Source: Flavobacteria bacterium RIFCSPLOWO2_12_FULL_31_7 (GTDB lineage: Bacteria; Bacteroidota; Bacteroidia; Flavobacteriales; Flavobacteriaceae). From it: a DNA stretch of 14,758 nt. The stretch covers positions 1 through 14,758 of the forward strand of contig MGWJ01000185.1 of the NCBI GenBank assembly GCA_001800945.1, written 5' to 3'. The notes below the pieces were generated by a model. That model was not told where the DNA came from and searched no databases. It worked only from the letters and a program-made list of their open reading frames with translations. Shown here piece after piece: positions 7,407 through 14,420 of the stretch. The position numbers were made by a program, and so were the translations under genes. How positions within the stretch are numbered: position 1 is the first letter of the stretch; each line of letters begins with the position of its first letter.

Positions 7407-8759
7407 TTGAAGCCAAAAACAGGTAGATATTCAGGTTTTATAAGACCATTAATCACTTTTCTAGATTTATTAATTGTAAATCTATTGATATTAGTGTGTT
7501 TGCGTTCCGCTATGAGTAATTTTGGCTATCATACCATTTTATCTGTGTTTTGGATTATCGTTTCTTACTATTCTGGTTATTATGAAGTATATCGCTTTAC
7601 TAAAGAAACAGCAATTTTTGGAAAGCTTGTAAAACAATTTGTTTTCATAAGTTTAATCACTTTTGCTTATGTTGGTTATAAATACAAATATGTAACTCCT
7701 GATGAAATATGGAATTATATTATCACTTCTTTTATTGCTGTAGGTTTCTTAAAATTCTCCATATTTTTTCTCCTTAGAAAATACAGATTATTTTATGGAG
7801 GAAACTTGAGAAATGTTATCATTTTAGGTAATGGAAAAGATGTTGATGAATTAAAAACTTTTTTCAATACGAATCTGGATTATGGTTATAATCTTTTAAA
7901 AATATTCGATTTAAAAAAGAATAAAAAAGACGAAATTAAGGAATGTTATGAATATGTTTCTAAACATAATGTTGATGAAATTTATGGTTCCTTAAATACG
8001 TTAAGTAATTCGGATTTAGATAGTTTAATCAATTTCGCTGACAATAATCTTAAAACAATAAAATTATTACCAGATAGTAAAAACAGGTTATTAAGAAATT
8101 TGGCAGTAGAATATTACGGATATATTCCAGTAATATCACTAAGAACAATTCCTCTCGACAAAGAAATAAACAAAAGATTTAAACGTTTTTTTGATGTGGT
8201 TTTTTCATTTTTTGTTATCATCTTTTTGTTATCTTGGTTAACACCTTTAATTGGACTATTTATAAAATTAGAATCGAAAGGCCCTGTTTTCTTTAAACAA
8301 AAAAGAAATGGTTTAAATTATAAAGAGTTTTATTGCTATAAATTCAGATCGATGCGATTAAATCCTAAAGCCGATTTAGAACAAGTACAAAAAAACGACC
8401 CAAGAGTTACCAAATTAGGCAAAATAATTAGAAAATTTAGTATAGATGAATTACCTCAGTTCTTCAATGTGGTACTAGGTGATATGTCTGTAGTCGGACC
8501 AAGACCTCACATGGTTAGTCATACCGAAATGTATGCCAAAAGTATTGATAAATTTATGGTTAGACATTTTATTAAACCTGGAATTACTGGTTTAGCTCAA
8601 ATCAATGGTTGCAGAGGAGAAGTTGAAACAGAAAAAGACATTGTAAACCGAGTAAAATTTGATATTTTTTACCTAGAAAATTGGTCTATTTTGTTAGATT
8701 TAAAAATTATTTATAAAACAGTTTTTAACGCCATTCGAGGTGAAGAAAAAGCTTATTAA
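7407..8759 (+). CDS. Polyprenyl-phosphate sugar-1-phosphate transferase (WbaP/WcaJ-like initiating enzyme)
   Basis: This inner-membrane protein transfers a sugar-1-phosphate from a UDP-sugar to undecaprenyl phosphate, the first step of repeat-unit synthesis. It has the long polyisoprenyl-phosphate hexose-1-phosphate transferase layout. Membrane helices lie at about 15-125, a Rossmann-like CoA_binding_3 domain at about 134-245, and the bacterial sugar transferase domain from 257 to the end. Catalytic-domain motifs are KFRSM (312-316), DELPQ (347-351) with the Asp-Glu dyad D347/E348, VGPRPH (363-368), and KPGITGLAQ. The start is a TTG at 7407, one base after the uxs stop; the first in-frame ATG is at residue 36 and would cut off the first helix. 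The gene shares one base with the next (TAATG), indicating tight coupling. Glucose, galactose or a HexNAc as first sugar cannot be decided. Confidence 0.92.
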   Translation: MKPKTGRYSGFIRPLITFLDLLIVNLLILVCLRSAMSNFGYHTILSVFWIIVSYYSGYYEVYRFTKETAIFGKLVKQFVFISLITFAYVGYKYKYVTPDEIWNYIITSFIAVGFLKFSIFFLLRKYRLFYGGNLRNVIILGNGKDVDELKTFFNTNLDYGYNLLKIFDLKKNKKDEIKECYEYVSKHNVDEIYGSLNTLSNSDLDSLINFADNNLKTIKLLPDSKNRLLRNLAVEYYGYIPVISLRTIPLDKEINKRFKRFFDVVFSFFVIIFLLSWLTPLIGLFIKLESKGPVFFKQKRNGLNYKEFYCYKFRSMRLNPKADLEQVQKNDPRVTKLGKIIRKFSIDELPQFFNVVLGDMSVVGPRPHMVSHTEMYAKSIDKFMVRHFIKPGITGLAQINGCRGEVETEKDIVNRVKFDIFYLENWSILLDLKIIYKTVFNAIRGEEKAY

Positions 8760-9523
8760 TGAGTTCGTTAGTTTCCATAATTACACCTTGTTTCAATTCG
8801 GAAAAGTATATTTTTCAAGCCATTCAATCGGTTATTTCTCAAACATATCAAAATTGGGAATTACTTCTTGTTGATGATTATTCTTCAGACGAAACGTTTG
8901 CTATAATTTCAAATTTTACTTCTCAAGATAACCGAATTAAAGCGTTTAAATTAGATAAAAATTCAGGAGCTGGTGTGGCCAGAAATTTCGCCATTCAACA
9001 AGCTTCAGGAAATTATATCGCTTTTTTAGATGCGGATGATATGTGGAAACCTCAAAAGTTAGAAAAACAACTTCGTTTCATGCAATCTCAAAATATTCCC
9101 TTCACTTTTTCTTTTTATGAAACGATTGATGAAGTAGGAAATTTGAAAAATGAAATCCTCACTACACCTTCAAAAATCACCTACAAACAATTGTATTATT
9201 GCAATTGGATTGGCAACTTAACCGGAATTTATTCGGTAGATTTCTTCGGAAAACTTCCAATTTCATCCCTCAAAAAACGTCAAGATTGGATGTTGTGGTT
9301 GCAAATCGTAAAACAAATTCAAACCGCTATTCCAGTTCCAGAAAGTTTAGCATATTATAGAGTAAGAGAAGATTCTATTTCTGCATCTAAATGGAAATTA
9401 ATCAAATATAATTTCAAAGTGTATAGAAATTTTCACAAACGAAGTTTCATTTCAGCTTGTTGGGATACGATGCAATTTTTGTATGTTCAGTTGGTCATCA
9501 AACCCAAGTATAAGAAAAAGTAA
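8759..9523 (+). CDS. Glycosyltransferase family 2
   Basis: This GT-A fold inverting glycosyltransferase has 254 residues, a typical length for single-domain cytosolic GT2 enzymes. VSIITPCFNSEKYI (5-18) opens the nucleotide-binding half, VDDYSSD (38-44) holds the first aspartates, and DADD (91-94) is the metal-binding DXD-type motif after YIAFL. RQDWMLWLQ (174-182) carries D176 at the place of the catalytic base. A YYRVREDSISASK segment near 199-211 is common in this subgroup. There is no membrane anchor, although the C-terminus is basic and may touch the membrane. It is the last gene of the plus-strand glycan run and is translationally coupled to the initiating transferase, so it may add the second sugar. 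Donor is unknown. Confidence 0.9.
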   Translation: MSSLVSIITPCFNSEKYIFQAIQSVISQTYQNWELLLVDDYSSDETFAIISNFTSQDNRIKAFKLDKNSGAGVARNFAIQQASGNYIAFLDADDMWKPQKLEKQLRFMQSQNIPFTFSFYETIDEVGNLKNEILTTPSKITYKQLYYCNWIGNLTGIYSVDFFGKLPISSLKKRQDWMLWLQIVKQIQTAIPVPESLAYYRVREDSISASKWKLIKYNFKVYRNFHKRSFISACWDTMQFLYVQLVIKPKYKKK

Positions 9524-9725
9524 ATAGATTTTTTGCACGAATCAAAGTAATCTTCAAATTGAATATTCTCAAAATTCGATAAATTCGAAAATTCGTGGCG
9601 AAAGAAAATGTAAATAACAACACTTCCGTTTTACCATTAAGGTATTAAGTTCATTAAGTTGTAGCTGAATTTCTTTAATTTCTAAATGGTTTCAAAACAT
9701 TTTTATCGTAAATTCAAAGTTAAAA
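9524..9725. repeat. Non-coding gap with two triplets of short direct repeats
   Basis: This 202-base gap lies between converging genes and has no convincing open frame. AATTCG occurs three times at 9573, 9582 and 9590, the last running into AATTCGTGG. An inverted CACGAAT/ATTCGTG pair (9536-9542, 9591-9597) brackets that part. ATTAAG then occurs three times at 9636, 9644 and 9653. Similar phrases recur in intergenic DNA of flavobacteria as I remember it, so this may be a copy of a dispersed element. No hairpin with a T-run is seen, so transcription end points of the two converging genes are not obvious. Confidence 0.45.
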
Positions 9726-11033
9726 CTACAACAACGAAGTAAATTGCTTCAATTTCCCTCGATTACTTCTAGTTAAAAAATCTTTTCTAGTGTAACTAAA
9801 CTTCAAATTCGGTTCTAAATACAAATCTATCGCTTTTTGAATTTCATCTATCTGCGCTGTAGAAAGTATTTTTTCACTCACATAATCAATTTCGAAACTG
9901 TCTAATTTGGTTTGTTTAATGATAAATTCTTTCACGTTTCCATCATCTTCAATAATGCTTTTCGTTACGTAATAAAACGTTAATCCTGGCGATTTTTTGC
10001 CGCTTGGTAGAATCGCTACATCATTAGTTCGACCAATTAATTGTTTTAAAAGCGGTTTTTTCCAAGTGCTTTTTTCGTCTAAAATACCAATATCACCAAT
10101 CTCATAACGAATAAAAGGATGCGCTTTGTTGTATAATGAAGTGACCACAATTTTACCAGAAGTGCCGTTTGGAACGGGCTGATTGTTCTCATCTAAAATT
10201 TCAATAAATAAAGTTTCAGCATTCACTTGCCATTCGCCATTCGGATTTTGAAAGGATAATAAATCCAATTCTGAAGCGCCATATTCATTGACAATCGGAA
10301 TACCTAAATATTTTTCAAGCAATATTTTATCATCATCAAAAAGCATTTCAGAAGTTACTATACATACTTTTAAAGTCGGACAAACGTTTTTTAATATGAT
10401 GTTTTTCGATTGTAAAAATTTCGCAAAAAGCACAACCGAACTCGTATAACCATTAATATAATCGAATTTCTTTTGTAGGAATTGTTTCAGAATTCGTTCT
10501 AAAACTTCATCCGATAAATCAAAAATTGGGAAACGATATCTTTTCACTAAAAAATCTTTGAAACGTTCTTTATAATAGCCAAATTTATCTAATGGAATGC
10601 CATAAAATCGCGCTTGAAGCGAAGTATTAAAATCAATGCCAAACCATCCGAATCGATAAATATTGGAATACCAAGTTAGTGCATGTGAAAATTTATCTTT
10701 AGCGAAAATAAAAGGATCACCACTTGAACCGGATGTTTTATTAATGTAAATATTTTTTTCAAAACCTTTCGAAAGTCTTTCTTTTAAAGGAACTTGCAAG
10801 TTTTTTTTGGTCAGAATGGGTAAGTTATTCCAATCAGAAACATCGGTGTTTCCAACTAATTTTTTATAGAATGTGTTATTTTTTAAATGAAAATCAACTA
10901 TTTCCTTTCTTTTTTCTTCAATAAATTTTTGATAGTCGGATTCAGAAATTTGTAGATTTTTTTCAAATTCCACTTGGGCTTCCTTCATGGGGAAACCATT
11001 AATTTTTAACGATAAATCGAATAAGTGGAACAC
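9726..11033 (-). CDS. CapK/PaaK-like adenylate-forming enzyme
   Basis: This belongs to the phenylacetate-CoA ligase/CapK branch of the ANL (AMP-forming) superfamily, with 435 residues as expected. Motifs in order are TSGSSG at 100-105 (ATP phosphate loop), EYGASE at 250-255, RYEIGD at 309-314, GRTND at 334-338 and RGKLKQF at 425-431, where K427 matches the catalytic lysine of the C-terminal subdomain. All needed residues are present, so it should be active and would adenylate a carboxylic acid. No phenylacetate-degradation genes are nearby. Relatives often sit in capsule loci, so a role in acyl or amino-acid decoration of the glycan is possible. The start is GTG at 11033; an ATG at 10988 would lose the family-typical LFDLSLKINGFP segment. 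It converges on the glycan genes and diverges from purD. Confidence 0.85.
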   Translation of the reverse strand: MFHLFDLSLKINGFPMKEAQVEFEKNLQISESDYQKFIEEKRKEIVDFHLKNNTFYKKLVGNTDVSDWNNLPILTKKNLQVPLKERLSKGFEKNIYINKTSGSSGDPFIFAKDKFSHALTWYSNIYRFGWFGIDFNTSLQARFYGIPLDKFGYYKERFKDFLVKRYRFPIFDLSDEVLERILKQFLQKKFDYINGYTSSVVLFAKFLQSKNIILKNVCPTLKVCIVTSEMLFDDDKILLEKYLGIPIVNEYGASELDLLSFQNPNGEWQVNAETLFIEILDENNQPVPNGTSGKIVVTSLYNKAHPFIRYEIGDIGILDEKSTWKKPLLKQLIGRTNDVAILPSGKKSPGLTFYYVTKSIIEDDGNVKEFIIKQTKLDSFEIDYVSEKILSTAQIDEIQKAIDLYLEPNLKFSYTRKDFLTRSNRGKLKQFTSLL

Positions 11034-11049
11034 GTTTTCTGAATTTATT

Positions 11050-11084
11050 CAAAAATAACAAACCTAATTTTATAATCTAACAAA
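11050..11084 (-). promoter_or_regulatory. Promoter of the CapK-like gene
   Basis: On the minus strand TATTTTTG (plus 11050-11057) matches TAnnTTTG perfectly. A TTTG -33 element lies at plus 11081-11084 with a 23-base spacer, inside the 17-23 range described for Bacteroidetes. The -7 element is 16 bases before the GTG at 11033. Confidence 0.65.
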
Positions 11085-11087
11085 GAC

Positions 11088-11122
11088 TTGCTTTTTTTTC
11101 CAATTAAAACAAACTATTTTTG
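11088..11122 (+). promoter_or_regulatory. Promoter of purD
   Basis: TATTTTTG at 11115-11122 is a perfect -7 element. TTG at 11088-11090 is a possible -33 element, with a 24-base spacer that is slightly long. The -7 box lies 24 bases before the ATG at 11147, leaving a leader of about 20 bases. No purine riboswitch fits in that space. Confidence 0.6.
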
Positions 11123-11146
11123 CACCAACAAACAACACACTCGATT

Positions 11147-12418
11147 ATGAATATTTTACTATTAGGTTCGGGCGGAAGAGAACATGCTTTTGCTTGGAAA
11201 ATGACTCAAAGTTCCCTTTGCTCACAACTTTTTGTAGCGCCAGGAAACGCCGGAACAGCACAAATTGCTACAAATGTAGCGATGAATCCAAACGATTTTG
11301 AAACGGTGAAACAATTTGTTTTAACGAATGCGATTGAAATGGTTGTAGTGGGACCGGAAGATCCTTTAGTAAATGGAATTTACGATTTCTTCAAAAATGA
11401 TACTCAAATTTCTCATATTCCTGTAATTGGACCATCGAAATTAGGAGCGCAATTAGAAGGAAGTAAAGAATTCGCCAAAGAATTTTTAGTAAAAAACAAT
11501 ATTCCAACTGCTAGATACGAAAGTTTTACTTCTGTAACAGTTGAAAAAGGTTATGCTTTCTTAGAAACACTTTCTCCGCCTTATGTTTTAAAAGCTGACG
11601 GTTTAGCAGCTGGAAAAGGAGTAGTAATTTTAAACGATTTGCAAGAAGCCAAAGACGAATTAAAAGCGATGCTGGTAGATGCAAAATTTGGTTCGGCGAG
11701 TGCAAAAGTGGTGATTGAAGAGTTTTTAGACGGAATTGAATTAAGCTGTTTCGTATTAACAGACGGAAAAAACTATAAAATTTTACCAACAGCCAAAGAT
11801 TACAAAAGAATTGGCGAAGGTGATACGGGTTTAAATACGGGTGGAATGGGCGCTATCTCTCCTGTGCCATTTGCAGATGCCACTTTGATGCAAAAAATTG
11901 AAGAGCGAATTGTAATTCCTACTATCAATGGATTGAAAAATGACACTATTGAATACAAAGGTTTTGTATTTATTGGTTTGATTAAAGTTGGCGATGATCC
12001 TTTCGTCATTGAATACAATGTGAGAATGGGTGATCCAGAAACCGAAGTGGTGCTTCCAAGAATTAAAAGTGATTTAGTGGCGCTGTTTCAAGCAGTGGCA
12101 ACTGAAAAATTAGCTGATTTTGAATTCGAATTAGACGAAAGAACGGCAGCAACTATTGTGGTAGTCTCTGGCGGTTATCCTGAAGAATTTGAAAAAGGTA
12201 AAGAAATTTCTGGTTTAGAAAATCCAACAGAATCGTTAGTTTTCCATGCAGGAACAAAAGAAGAAAACGGAAAAATATTGTCAAATGGTGGTCGTGTTTT
12301 AGCAGTTACATCTTTTGGGAATGACTTCCAAGAAGCCACAAAAAAATCTTATCAAACCATAGAAAATCTAAAATTTGATAAGATGAATTATAGAAAAGAC
12401 ATCGGGTTCGATTTATAA
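11147..12418 (+). CDS. purD: Phosphoribosylamine-glycine ligase (GAR synthetase)
   Basis: PurD joins 5-phosphoribosylamine and glycine using ATP, the second step of de novo purine synthesis in the cytosol. From the ATG the protein is 423 residues, normal for the family. LLGSGGREHA at 5-14 is the N-terminal signature, VLKADGLAAGKGV (147-159) is the ATP-grasp segment with K149, LNTGGMGAISP is at 229-239, and RMGDPETEVV (293-302) is the PurD family signature. The frame is open back to a TTG at 11120, but that codon is part of the -7 promoter box, and the protein aligns from MNILLLGSGG, so ATG at 11147 is the start. Its G+C is clearly higher than the glycan genes (27 of 60 at 11641-11700). It is a single-gene unit with its own promoter and terminator. 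Confidence 0.97.
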   Translation: MNILLLGSGGREHAFAWKMTQSSLCSQLFVAPGNAGTAQIATNVAMNPNDFETVKQFVLTNAIEMVVVGPEDPLVNGIYDFFKNDTQISHIPVIGPSKLGAQLEGSKEFAKEFLVKNNIPTARYESFTSVTVEKGYAFLETLSPPYVLKADGLAAGKGVVILNDLQEAKDELKAMLVDAKFGSASAKVVIEEFLDGIELSCFVLTDGKNYKILPTAKDYKRIGEGDTGLNTGGMGAISPVPFADATLMQKIEERIVIPTINGLKNDTIEYKGFVFIGLIKVGDDPFVIEYNVRMGDPETEVVLPRIKSDLVALFQAVATEKLADFEFELDERTAATIVVVSGGYPEEFEKGKEISGLENPTESLVFHAGTKEENGKILSNGGRVLAVTSFGNDFQEATKKSYQTIENLKFDKMNYRKDIGFDL

Positions 12419-12441
12419 ACAACCCTTAACTTTATACATGC

Positions 12442-12480
12442 AAAAATATCCGTAATAAACTACTATTACGGATATTTTTT
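12442..12480. terminator. Bidirectional terminator between purD and the DUF6341 gene
   Basis: A perfect 16-bp stem (12442-12457 with 12464-12479) closes on a 6-base loop. It has A's on the left arm and a six-T run ending at 12480 on the right. It can stop purD on the plus strand and, through the A-rich left flank, the converging minus-strand gene. Confidence 0.88.
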
Positions 12481-12498
12481 ATATTTTAAAACCTGTGT

Positions 12499-12732
12499 TT
12501 ATTTTGTAAGGAAAGAGTGTGCAGTTGTATCTTGCTCGTCTTCTCCAGATTTTTTGAAAATCGCTAATTGTTTGGTCCAGTAATAAGTCCAATAACAACA
12601 GATACAAATAAATACCCAGTTGATAATATTTGCACCCCACCAGTTAGTTAATTCCCAACTTCTTAATAAGTCCATTGGTACAAAAAGTACTTCAACAAAT
12701 AAAAATTGTATTGCTTCGAAAAATGCTTTCAT
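12499..12732 (-). CDS. DUF6341 family small membrane protein
   Basis: This is a 77-residue protein with an amphipathic, phenylalanine-rich N-terminus (MKAFFEAIQFLFVEVLF), a conserved-looking WELTNWWGANIINW segment and one clear hydrophobic helix at about 35-55. The hydrophilic tail ends DTTAHSFLTK. I recognise it as the flavobacterial DUF6341 family; its function is unknown. Such short proteins next to upp have, as I recall, been labelled uracil phosphoribosyltransferase in some genomes, but this one has no PRPP-binding motif and the real upp is at 13698-14351. It has a well-formed minus-strand promoter, ends just after a shared terminator, and diverges from the DUF6427 gene. Confidence 0.85.
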   Translation of the reverse strand: MKAFFEAIQFLFVEVLFVPMDLLRSWELTNWWGANIINWVFICICCYWTYYWTKQLAIFKKSGEDEQDTTAHSFLTK

Positions 12733-12743
12733 TTTTTTATTAT

Positions 12744-12751
12744 TATATTTA
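12744..12751 (+). promoter_or_regulatory. Weak -7 candidate for the DUF6427 gene
   Basis: TATATTTA differs from TAnnTTTG only in the last base and ends 25 bases before the ATG at 12777. No -33 element is seen at 17-23 bases. It is offered only because the divergent arrangement requires some plus-strand promoter here. Confidence 0.25.
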
Positions 12752-12756
12752 CACTA

Positions 12757-12786
12757 CAAAAATATAAAATATCTTTATGATTGCAA
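12757..12786 (-). promoter_or_regulatory. Promoter of the DUF6341 gene
   Basis: On the minus strand TATTTTTG (plus 12757-12764) is a perfect -7 element, with TTG (plus 12784-12786) as -33 element and a 19-base spacer, an ideal Bacteroidetes arrangement. It lies 24 bases before the ATG at 12732. The -33 element falls inside the first codons of the divergent DUF6427 gene. Confidence 0.7.
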
Positions 12787-13703
12787 GCCTTTTTAGTAAA
12801 ACTCGACCAATAAATTACGCATTAATCTTTATAATGCTACTTTCTTGCTTTTTTTTATACCAAATTCGAGTTTCAACTACCGATTTTAGTCTAAATATTC
12901 TAATTGAAAAAGCAACTGTTTTAGTTTTAATCTTGTTTTCGTTTTTTTTAGTCAACTTTATTTCTTTAAAAAACTCGCTGACTAAGAACGATAATTATGC
13001 GATTCTTATCTTTTTTATATTCTTACTTTTATTTCCAACCATATTAGATGATACTAAAATTGTGCTGTCTAACGTGTTTTTGTTATTGGCTTTGAGAAGA
13101 TTGGTTTCCTTAAAAACTTTAAATTCTCCAAAAGAGAAAATTTTTGATGCGTCTTTCTGGATTTTCCTTTCTGCTATTTTCCATTTTTGGAGTATTTTGT
13201 ATATCGTTTTAGTGTTTATTTCGATAATATTTCACTCGGGGAAAGATTTTAAAAACTGGTTATTACCATTCGTTTCTTTCCTTTGTGTTTGGATTTTGTA
13301 TATTTTCGCTAGTTTGATTTTGTTTGATACTTACACCATTAAAGACAATATTTTTGATGTGAGTTTTAACTTTTTTGCTTTTGATAATGTGTATCAAAAC
13401 ATGGCATTGGCACTGTTTGTTTCTATCTCAGTCTTGTTTTTTGCTTCTCAAACTTTTGATTATCAGAACAAACCTTTAAACATGCAATCGTCTTATAAAC
13501 AAATTTATTTTTCGTTTATTTTGGCTGTCGGTATTTATATTTTCTCACCAAATAAGTCGAACGATTTGTTAATCTATTCGTTTGCACCTTTATCTATTTT
13601 AGGGGCGAATATGTTCGAAAAATTTGAAGATTCTATTTATAAAGAAGTGTCTTTATATCTGTTATTTGCGGTTGGATTGTTTTTCTTTTTTGTGCAATTA
13701 TAA
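12777..13703 (+). CDS. DUF6427 family integral membrane protein
   Basis: This 308-residue protein of unknown function is mostly membrane helices, at roughly 13-31, 44-62, 75-88, 95-107, 126-150, 160-183, 207-222, 243-257, 262-279 and 289-306. The N-terminus MIASLFSKTRPINYALI and the partner genes match the flavobacterial DUF6427 family as I know it. No signal peptide, enzyme motif or soluble domain is visible; loops are short and the C-terminus ends inside a hydrophobic run. It lies between the DUF6341 gene (divergent, 44-base gap) and upp (convergent, six-base overlap). A role tied to the envelope or transport is plausible from topology alone, but nothing more specific is supported. Confidence 0.85.
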   Translation: MIASLFSKTRPINYALIFIMLLSCFFLYQIRVSTTDFSLNILIEKATVLVLILFSFFLVNFISLKNSLTKNDNYAILIFFIFLLLFPTILDDTKIVLSNVFLLLALRRLVSLKTLNSPKEKIFDASFWIFLSAIFHFWSILYIVLVFISIIFHSGKDFKNWLLPFVSFLCVWILYIFASLILFDTYTIKDNIFDVSFNFFAFDNVYQNMALALFVSISVLFFASQTFDYQNKPLNMQSSYKQIYFSFILAVGIYIFSPNKSNDLLIYSFAPLSILGANMFEKFEDSIYKEVSLYLLFAVGLFFFFVQL

Positions 13704-14351
13704 CTTATTTCCATACGCTAAATCGCCAGCATCACCTAAACCAGGAATGATATAATCTTTCTCGTTTAGTTTTTCGTCTAGCGCAGCCACCCATAAATTA
13801 CAAGTATCAGGTAAATTTTCTTCTAAAAATTTAATTCCTTCTGGTGCAGCAATTACTACAGCTATGTGTATTTGTGTCGGATTGTGGTCTGCTAAAAGTT
13901 TGTTCAATACCGCAACTAAAGATTGACCAGTTGCTAACATCGGATCGATTAAGATTAAACTTTTATTAGTTAAAGTTGGTGTGGCTTTGTATTCTACTAA
14001 AATATCAAAATTATCGTCGTTATTATAATGATGTCTGTAAGCAGAAATAAAACCGTTTTCTGCATCATCAAAAAAGTTCATAAAACCTTGGTGAAGCGCT
14101 AAACCAGCTCTTAAAATAGAACACAAAACAATATCCTCAGCAATAGTGGTAGTATGTTTTACTCCTAAAGGCGTTTGAACCGCAATGTCTTTATATTCCA
14201 GTTTTTTACTTAATTCGTAAGACATTATCTCACCAATACGTTCTATGTTTTTTCTAAAACGCATGCTGTCTTTCTGAATGTTTACATCTCTAAGTTGGGT
14301 AAGAAAATGGTTTAAAATACTGTTTTGTTCGGAGATATAATGAATGTTCAT
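13698..14351 (-). CDS. upp: Uracil phosphoribosyltransferase
   Basis: Upp salvages uracil by joining it to PRPP to give UMP and pyrophosphate in the cytosol. The 217-residue protein has the PRPP-binding loop DPMLATGQS (136-144) after LILI. LRAGL at 80-84 and the uracil-binding C-terminal segment PGLGDAGDLAYG (203-214) are also present, so it should be active. The N-terminal extension before LRDVNIQ is normal for Bacteroidetes. Its stop codon lies in the palindrome TTATAA shared with the converging DUF6427 gene, and no terminator lies between them. It diverges from the DUF4254 gene across 69 bases. I could not find a convincing -7 element for it; TACTTTTA on the minus strand (plus 14376-14383) is one mismatch off. 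Confidence 0.96.
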   Translation of the reverse strand: MNIHYISEQNSILNHFLTQLRDVNIQKDSMRFRKNIERIGEIMSYELSKKLEYKDIAVQTPLGVKHTTTIAEDIVLCSILRAGLALHQGFMNFFDDAENGFISAYRHHYNNDDNFDILVEYKATPTLTNKSLILIDPMLATGQSLVAVLNKLLADHNPTQIHIAVVIAAPEGIKFLEENLPDTCNLWVAALDEKLNEKDYIIPGLGDAGDLAYGNKL

Positions 14352-14367
14352 GTGAGATAATTTGAAA

Positions 14368-14402
14368 TTTGTGGTTAAAAGTACAAAAAATCCTTATTTT
14401 TG
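14368..14402 (+). promoter_or_regulatory. Promoter of the DUF4254 gene
   Basis: TTTG (14368-14371) and TATTTTTG (14395-14402) form a -33/-7 pair with a 23-base spacer, matching the Bacteroidetes consensus. The -7 box ends 18 bases before the ATG at 14421. It sits in the divergent gap shared with upp. Confidence 0.7.
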
Positions 14403-14420
14403 TAAATTAAATTAGAAACT

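Noticed and set aside
9536..9597. CACGAAT/ATTCGTG inverted pair as ends of a mobile element or a terminator
   Set aside because: The arms are seven bases and 48 bases apart, with no T-run, no transposase and no target duplication.
11120..11146. Upstream TTG start for purD adding nine residues
   Set aside because: The TTG is part of the -7 promoter box, so it would not be in the mRNA; the family N-terminus begins at the ATG at 11147.
11526..12018. Two minus-strand open frames (87 and 72 codons) inside purD
   Set aside because: They are antisense to strongly conserved purD sequence, rich in Leu/Ser/Pro as expected from the complement, with no start signals.
12441..12448. Minus-strand TATTTTTG pointing into purD
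   Set aside because: It is formed by the terminator stem's A-run next to a C and has no gene downstream on that strand.
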